This document shows, one piece after another, positions 60,612 through 64,000 of a stretch of 64,000 bases of DNA. The notes beneath the pieces were generated by a model. It saw only the letters and a program-made list of their open reading frames with translations. It did no database searches and was not told the DNA's origin. Source of the DNA: Microvirga makkahensis (GTDB taxonomy: Bacteria; Pseudomonadota; Alphaproteobacteria; Rhizobiales; Beijerinckiaceae); contig NZ_WURB01000004.1 in assembly GCF_009830105.1 (NCBI RefSeq), positions 1 to 64,000 of the forward strand. The letters run 5' to 3'. The stretch's first letter is position 1; each line of letters begins with the position of its first letter. Both the position numbers and the translations under genes were made by a program.

Positions 60612-61247
60612 TCATGATGTGTTGCATGTATCGGCAGATGGGTGAGTGAGCGGTGTATACCCCGCAGCAAGGGTCTGCACAGTAGGTGAGGGTGTTAAAA
60701 TCATCGCAATCTCAGTCCCAGAGATGGGCTTTCGCTCCTGGTAACCCTCATGAGACCAGCGGTACCGCGCGCCCCGCCAGATTAACCAAGGAATATTCGG
60801 AGTATCAGGAAGGGCGATCATAGCTCCATCGGGAAGAGCTGATGCTGTTGTGCATCGACGCTCTTGGTCAACCCTTGACCGATGCAGCGCGACGTCAATG
60901 GCTTTCGATGGCAATGGCCCCTCTTGCGCGAGCCCATTGCCTTCTATCCACGCTTGCTTGAACCGCTGATAAGCTGAACGTCGGCACTCGGCACAGGGCC
61001 GATGCCCGGCGGCCAGCGCCGTTGCTTCGTCGAGGAAGAATAGCTCACTGTATTGATCAGGAGCAAAAATGGTACGACGGCGCTTTCTGTAATGCAGCTG
61101 GCATATGATCCAGTGCTGGTGTCTCCAGCGCGCTTGCCCCAGTCGCCCTGTCTCGTCATGCAAAATACCCCGATTACCCATGAGCAGGCCTCGAGCTGGG
61201 CTTTCTTCAAACTCGCCGAATGGGTTGACGCGGTTCCGGTGTGGCAT
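60612..61247 (-). CDS. Hypothetical protein with GHRPCAECRR motif
   Basis: A 211-residue protein beginning MPHRNRVNPFGEFEESPARG, with LLMGNRGILHDE, then LFFLDEATALAAGHRPCAEC and RRSAYQRF. The CAEC segment resembles a metal-binding knuckle like that of the Ada N-terminal domain, although only part of the cysteine set is seen. The family recurs across bacteria, in my memory, as an unannotated protein of about 190-210 residues, sometimes beside recombinases and restriction genes. It lies between the DUF262 gene and a small hypothetical gene, all on the same strand. The function is unknown; nucleic-acid damage recognition is only a guess. Confidence 0.65.
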   Translation of the reverse strand: MPHRNRVNPFGEFEESPARGLLMGNRGILHDETGRLGQARWRHQHWIICQLHYRKRRRTIFAPDQYSELFFLDEATALAAGHRPCAECRRSAYQRFKQAWIEGNGLAQEGPLPSKAIDVALHRSRVDQERRCTTASALPDGAMIALPDTPNIPWLIWRGARYRWSHEGYQERKPISGTEIAMILTPSPTVQTLAAGYTPLTHPSADTCNTS

Positions 61248-61303
61248 GACACATGCTGTGCGATCGATTTCAACCCATTCGGGGAGGATAAGTCACGGAC
61301 GGC

Positions 61304-61627
61304 TCAGGATGCATTCGCATCGCGCTCATCATCCCACTCTTGGATTTCGATGTGCTGAGGCTGCAAACGCACCCGAAAAGTTCTGTCATCCACTTTATCA
61401 AGGTCAATAAGATAGTATGCGCTGTCCCGATAGCGCCAGCTAAAGCGCAATGCTCCCTCATGCTCAGTCACAATAAGGTTCGTCTGCTCATTAGACGGAA
61501 ACTCGACCACAACCATATCCCCGTCTCTCCAGGGTTGGGGTGCATCTATAAATGTTATTTCTGCGCCATGCTCGACCCGGCGGCTACTTGTGAAGCCATT
61601 GAAAATGCGACTTGGGGTAATATCCAT
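61304..61627 (-). CDS. Small hypothetical protein
   Basis: A 107-residue soluble protein with beta-rich composition: ITPSRIFNGFTSSRRVEHG, PWRDGDMVVVEFPSNEQTNL and HIEIQEWDDERDANAS at the end. No domain is recognised. It sits 25 nt downstream of the serine recombinase on the same strand, so it is probably co-transcribed and island-borne. The protein could be a small DNA-binding or structural accessory factor, but nothing in the sequence shows that. Confidence 0.6.
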   Translation of the reverse strand: MDITPSRIFNGFTSSRRVEHGAEITFIDAPQPWRDGDMVVVEFPSNEQTNLIVTEHEGALRFSWRYRDSAYYLIDLDKVDDRTFRVRLQPQHIEIQEWDDERDANAS

Positions 61628-61652
61628 GTTCGTGTTTCCTTCGAGATTTAGG

Positions 61653-62351
61653 TTAGCTTGCGTTGTTGGTGTTTTGTCCGGGCCGCGCTAGTACTCGTGC
61701 GACTTGCGCAGCGCTCCAGCTCCCGCCTCTACGAGGGGTCTGGATACCACGTTCGGTTAATGTAGCTGCAACAGTGCGGAGCGAAGCTCCAGCGGCCTGA
61801 AGCTCTCGGATTATGGGAACTAGATCAGCAGCTCGCTTGTCTGCTCTAGCCGAGCGTACTGCAATACTCATAGGAGGGCCTTTAGCTCGGACCGTAGCGA
61901 AGTTGCCACGGTCTCCTCCGAGCTTAGTCCCGCGAGCTTTAGCTGCCTTGAGTGCTGCCTTCGTGCGAACCGCTATCATCTCCCGTTCGTGTTCCGCAAC
62001 AGCCGCTAGGATATGGACCGTAAGGCGGTTGGCCTGTGGGAAGTCCACAGCAACGAAATCGACGCCGCTATCCATTAGGTTTGAAATGAACGCAACGTTG
62101 CGAGCGAGCCGGTCGAGTTTGGCGATGATAAGGGTGGCTCCATGTAAACGGCATAGACGCAGAGCCTCGGTAAGCTTCGGGCGGTCCGAGCGCTTTCCGC
62201 TTTCAATCTCAATCACCTCAGCCACCAGACTCCCATCATTCCTGCTCAGGTAAGTCCGCACAGCTTCCTGTTGCGCCTCTAAGCCGAGGCCGCTTTGGCC
62301 CTGACGAACGGTGCTGACACGGAAATAGGCCACGAATTTGCCGCTCGCCAT
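61653..62351 (-). CDS. Serine recombinase (resolvase/invertase family)
   Basis: A 232-residue site-specific recombinase. The N-terminal resolvase domain has the catalytic Ser in YFRVSTVRQGQSG (about residue 13), with QQEAVRTYL, LIIAKLDRLARNVAFISN and AEHEREMIAVRTKAALKAA. A C-terminal region with LRTVAATLTERGIQTPRRGG SW-type text is the helix-turn-helix. Length and layout match Tn3/Hin-like small recombinases rather than large integrases. The ATG follows GGAGAGG. Two palindromes lie just upstream (62364-62381 and 62389-62424). It may resolve or invert island DNA or plasmid multimers. Confidence 0.9.
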   Translation of the reverse strand: MASGKFVAYFRVSTVRQGQSGLGLEAQQEAVRTYLSRNDGSLVAEVIEIESGKRSDRPKLTEALRLCRLHGATLIIAKLDRLARNVAFISNLMDSGVDFVAVDFPQANRLTVHILAAVAEHEREMIAVRTKAALKAAKARGTKLGGDRGNFATVRAKGPPMSIAVRSARADKRAADLVPIIRELQAAGASLRTVAATLTERGIQTPRRGGSWSAAQVARVLARPGQNTNNAS

Positions 62352-62363
62352 GTCCTCTCCTGC

Positions 62364-62381
62364 GGTGCAACCTGTTGCACC
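62364..62381. promoter_or_regulatory. Palindrome GGTGCAAC-CT-GTTGCACC before the recombinase
   Basis: A perfect 8-bp inverted repeat with a 2-nt centre ends 12 nt before the recombinase ATG, upstream of its ribosome site. It matches the palindromes at 55798 and 63708. An operator or recombination crossover site is possible. Confidence 0.55.
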
Positions 62382-62388
62382 GAGCGCA

Positions 62389-62424
62389 TTACATTTATGC
62401 CAACGTGGGTTGCCGTAAATGTAA
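62389..62424. promoter_or_regulatory. 36-bp imperfect palindrome upstream of the recombinase
   Basis: The arms TTACATTTA (62389-62397) and TAAATGTAA (62416-62424) are perfect, and inner CAAC/GTTG (62401-62404, 62409-62412) is also symmetric about 62406.5. It lies 38 nt before the recombinase start, as a res subsite or operator would. Confidence 0.55.
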
Positions 62425-62549
62425 CAAATGCCGCGGTACTGTCAAGCTTGGTCCTAGAGGGGACGCATACTGATCTAAGCTAAATGGCCTAGCTTGGCAG
62501 TATTGTTCTCAGGTTCTATCTTGAGCCGCTGACGTCCGAGGAAGGGTTT

Positions 62550-62855
62550 ATGAAGCTGCTTGGCTACCTGTTCTTAGTTGCTGGCCTACTTGGCATGGCG
62601 GCTGCTTTTTTCTTTCCCATCGCACACACCACATTGGAGGTCAGTGGCGGGCTTGGAAGCATCGCGAATTTGAACTTGTTAGCCCAGCGCAGCATGCTCC
62701 ACATGACGGCTGGGACACTTGCGCTCATAGGATCGGTTCTTCTGGGAGCGAGCTACGTTGCACACTCGTTGAACCCGCCGAAGGCTAGGCCGCTACCTGC
62801 TGAGCAGGATTACGCGGAGATAGATGCAATTTGGAGCGGCAGAAAACGAGGATGA
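62550..62855 (+). CDS. Small membrane protein
   Basis: A 101-residue protein with two hydrophobic helices (about 3-24, LLGYLFLVAGLLGMAAAFFF, and about 52-70, MTAGTLALIGSVLLGASYV). A polar C-terminus ends IWSGRKRG. GAGGAAGGG stands before the ATG. It is divergent from the recombinase across about 198 nt holding two palindromes. No family is recognised. Confidence 0.6.
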   Translation: MKLLGYLFLVAGLLGMAAAFFFPIAHTTLEVSGGLGSIANLNLLAQRSMLHMTAGTLALIGSVLLGASYVAHSLNPPKARPLPAEQDYAEIDAIWSGRKRG

Positions 62856-62965
62856 GCAGTTCAGGAGTGGTTGAAGTGCTCGATAGAGTGCGCGATCTTC
62901 GGTTGCCTCATGGTCGCTGTGCTCAATCTAATATGCGCTGAAGCAGTTCGTAGATGGTAAGAAGG

Positions 62966-63508
62966 TTAGATATCGACGGACCAGACCTGAATGCCATTCT
63001 TCTCGAACTGCGGCCAGCGCTCGTTCCCCGGAAACAGGGGCGACATGAAGAACACATAACGGTGGAGCTCGGGTCGGGCAGCGAGCTTTGCGAGGTCGCC
63101 CGCCAGCTTGCCATTGTTGCGTGGGGTCACTGCTGCAAACGTCTCGGCGCCAACCAAGCCTTCGACCTCACTCATGATGTCAAGATCAAGAGAGGCATGG
63201 GCGCCAGGTGCAAGATGGAAGCCGCCGGCATTTGGGTGTAATACGAGCAGCTGGCGCGCAGCCGCGATGGCAACTGCATAGGTCCAGGTCTGGTTTATCT
63301 GTTCAATTAGGTTGAGAGGGCGGTGCTCAATAGGGTGAAAACCGATAGGCTCAAATTTCATCCGGCGCAGCAGGTTGAGCGGATCGCCTTTCTGGGCCGC
63401 AATCCAATCGTGGGCGCGGGTGGCTGAGAGCCGTACCTGCTCCATCAACCGGTCCGCGTCCCCCACCGTGCGTACGCTCAGATGGGTTACTACCTCAACC
63501 TCAGTCAT
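62966..63508 (-). CDS. Hypothetical protein
   Basis: A 180-residue soluble protein: MTEVEVVTHLSVRTVGDADR, then LIEQINQTWTYAVAIAAARQ, then HLAPGAHASLDLDIMSEVEG and FFMSPLFPGNERWPQFEKNG at the end. The order of strands and helices and the final IQVWSVDI suggest a nuclease-like or restriction-type alpha/beta fold, but I see no catalytic triplet and recognise no family. It is on the same strand as the partial gene to its right. Low-GC codon use is consistent with the island. Confidence 0.6.
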   Translation of the reverse strand: MTEVEVVTHLSVRTVGDADRLMEQVRLSATRAHDWIAAQKGDPLNLLRRMKFEPIGFHPIEHRPLNLIEQINQTWTYAVAIAAARQLLVLHPNAGGFHLAPGAHASLDLDIMSEVEGLVGAETFAAVTPRNNGKLAGDLAKLAARPELHRYVFFMSPLFPGNERWPQFEKNGIQVWSVDI

Positions 63509-63586
63509 TTGCTCTGCTGCCCCTAATGCTATGTATGATGATAGATACTGTTGAGGTCCGGGAGTTCACCCAATTCACCTCAGGCA

Positions 63587-64000
63587 CTATCCTTCGCTAA
63601 CGCTTACAACACCTTCCGGATGGTTAGTGCATCTGTCTCGAAACCGCGCGAACGTTGTCGCAAGAGAAGATATCAGAACAAATCGTCGGGATAGGTTTCG
63701 CTCAATTGGTGCAACCCGTTGCATGACACCCAGCTTTGTAAGATCCTCAGCAAGGCGGCAGAGGCTAGTATTACGCCGAGCGGTTATGCTCCCATCAAAA
63801 GTCAGTTGCGATAGCGTTTCACGGATTAAAGTTACATTCCCCTGAGCTGTTCTAGCGATCACCTCGAGTGCCCGGGAGAGTTCGACCATATCATCTGCCG
63901 CTTTCACCATGGCTATGCTCGGTAGTTCGCCAAGCAGACGATTGATACATCTTGCCCCATCGATCCGTAGGCGCTCAAGGCGTTCAACAAGCGGGGTATT
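63587..64000 (-). CDS. Helical hypothetical protein, N-terminus off the window
   Basis: The minus-strand frame ending at 63587 stays open to position 64000, so the gene starts beyond the window. The visible 137 residues are mainly helical: TPLVERLERLRIDGARCIN, RALEVIARTAQGNVTLIRET and RRNTSLCRLAEDLTKLG, followed by a charged tail. The SQLTFDGSITARRNTS to LCRLAEDLTKLGVMQRV part has a winged-helix feel, with a helix pair then a strand pair, as in MarR-like or replication-initiator proteins. No confident family. An imperfect copy of the GTGCAAC palindrome (63708-63723) lies inside it. Confidence 0.5.
   Translation of the reverse strand, partial: NTPLVERLERLRIDGARCINRLLGELPSIAMVKAADDMVELSRALEVIARTAQGNVTLIRETLSQLTFDGSITARRNTSLCRLAEDLTKLGVMQRVAPIERNLSRRFVLISSLATTFARFRDRCTNHPEGVVSVSEG
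63708..63723. promoter_or_regulatory. Imperfect GGTGCAAC-CC-GTTGCA palindrome
   Basis: Third occurrence of the island palindrome, with 6 of the 8 right-arm bases kept. It falls inside a coding frame, so it may be coincidental or a degenerate recombinase site. Confidence 0.35.

Larger units (their letters stand above)
50200..64000. mobile_element. Accessory genomic island (left end; right end off the window)
   Basis: From about 50.2 kb onward the DNA is visibly less GC-rich than the left part, and codons use more A/T at third positions. The genes are of defence type (AbiJ-like, nuclease-STAND, restriction-modification, DUF262, RelA/SpoT domain), and a serine recombinase is present. No tRNA or direct-repeat attachment site is visible at the left edge. 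The limits and mobility are inferred. Confidence 0.6.

Overview
The window looks like a chromosomal stretch of a GC-rich alphaproteobacterium of the Hyphomicrobiales, most like Microvirga or Methylobacterium. This is inferred from gene content: a NepR-type anti-sigma factor, a RamB/ScfR-type regulator, DUF4170 and DUF1236 proteins, HWE-family histidine kinases, a BphO-BphP phytochrome pair, a Pseudomonas-type long isocitrate lyase, and a dispersed palindromic repeat typical of this order. Species cannot be fixed from the sequence alone. I recognised no rRNA, tRNA or CRISPR array.

Positions 1 to about 33.7 kb are dense core-like DNA. From the left they hold a truncated chemoreceptor, a cation efflux transporter, a CHASE2 cyclase next to a FecR-TPR-beta-barrel protein, a receiver protein, a glutamine amidotransferase and the ScfR-like regulator. 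A tightly coupled run on the plus strand (11.9-22.2 kb) follows: an osmoprotectant ABC transporter, heme oxygenase, bacteriophytochrome, a receiver and two HWE-type kinases. Most of its junctions overlap by 1-4 nt, so light sensing and osmolyte uptake probably share a transcript. Then come an amidase, a DUF454 protein, isocitrate lyase (with sites resembling those upstream of the ScfR-like gene), a heparinase-like protein, an RND efflux pair and a LuxR-type regulator.

Positions 33.7-50.1 kb are a looser, stress-related region: DUF1236, NepR-like, PRC-barrel, cupin, CaCA exchanger, CsbD, hemerythrin-phasin fusion, PBP1A with a nuclease-like tail, I78 inhibitor and an epimerase-VKOR fusion. It also holds at least two broken genes and several perfect short tandem duplications. 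One 20-bp duplication visibly causes a frameshift.

From about 50.2 kb to the right edge, base composition drops and the content becomes that of a defence or mobile island. It holds an AbiJ/HEPN-like protein overlapping a 1427-residue nuclease-STAND-repeat protein, a BsuBI/PstI-like restriction-modification pair, a DUF262 protein overlapping a RelA/SpoT-domain protein, a serine recombinase and several unknown proteins. A palindrome of the form GTGCAAC-NN-GTTGCAC recurs three times there. The two best candidates for undescribed systems are the AbiJ-like plus nuclease-STAND pair (50.6-55.8 kb) and the DUF262 plus degenerate RelA/SpoT pair (58.4-60.5 kb).
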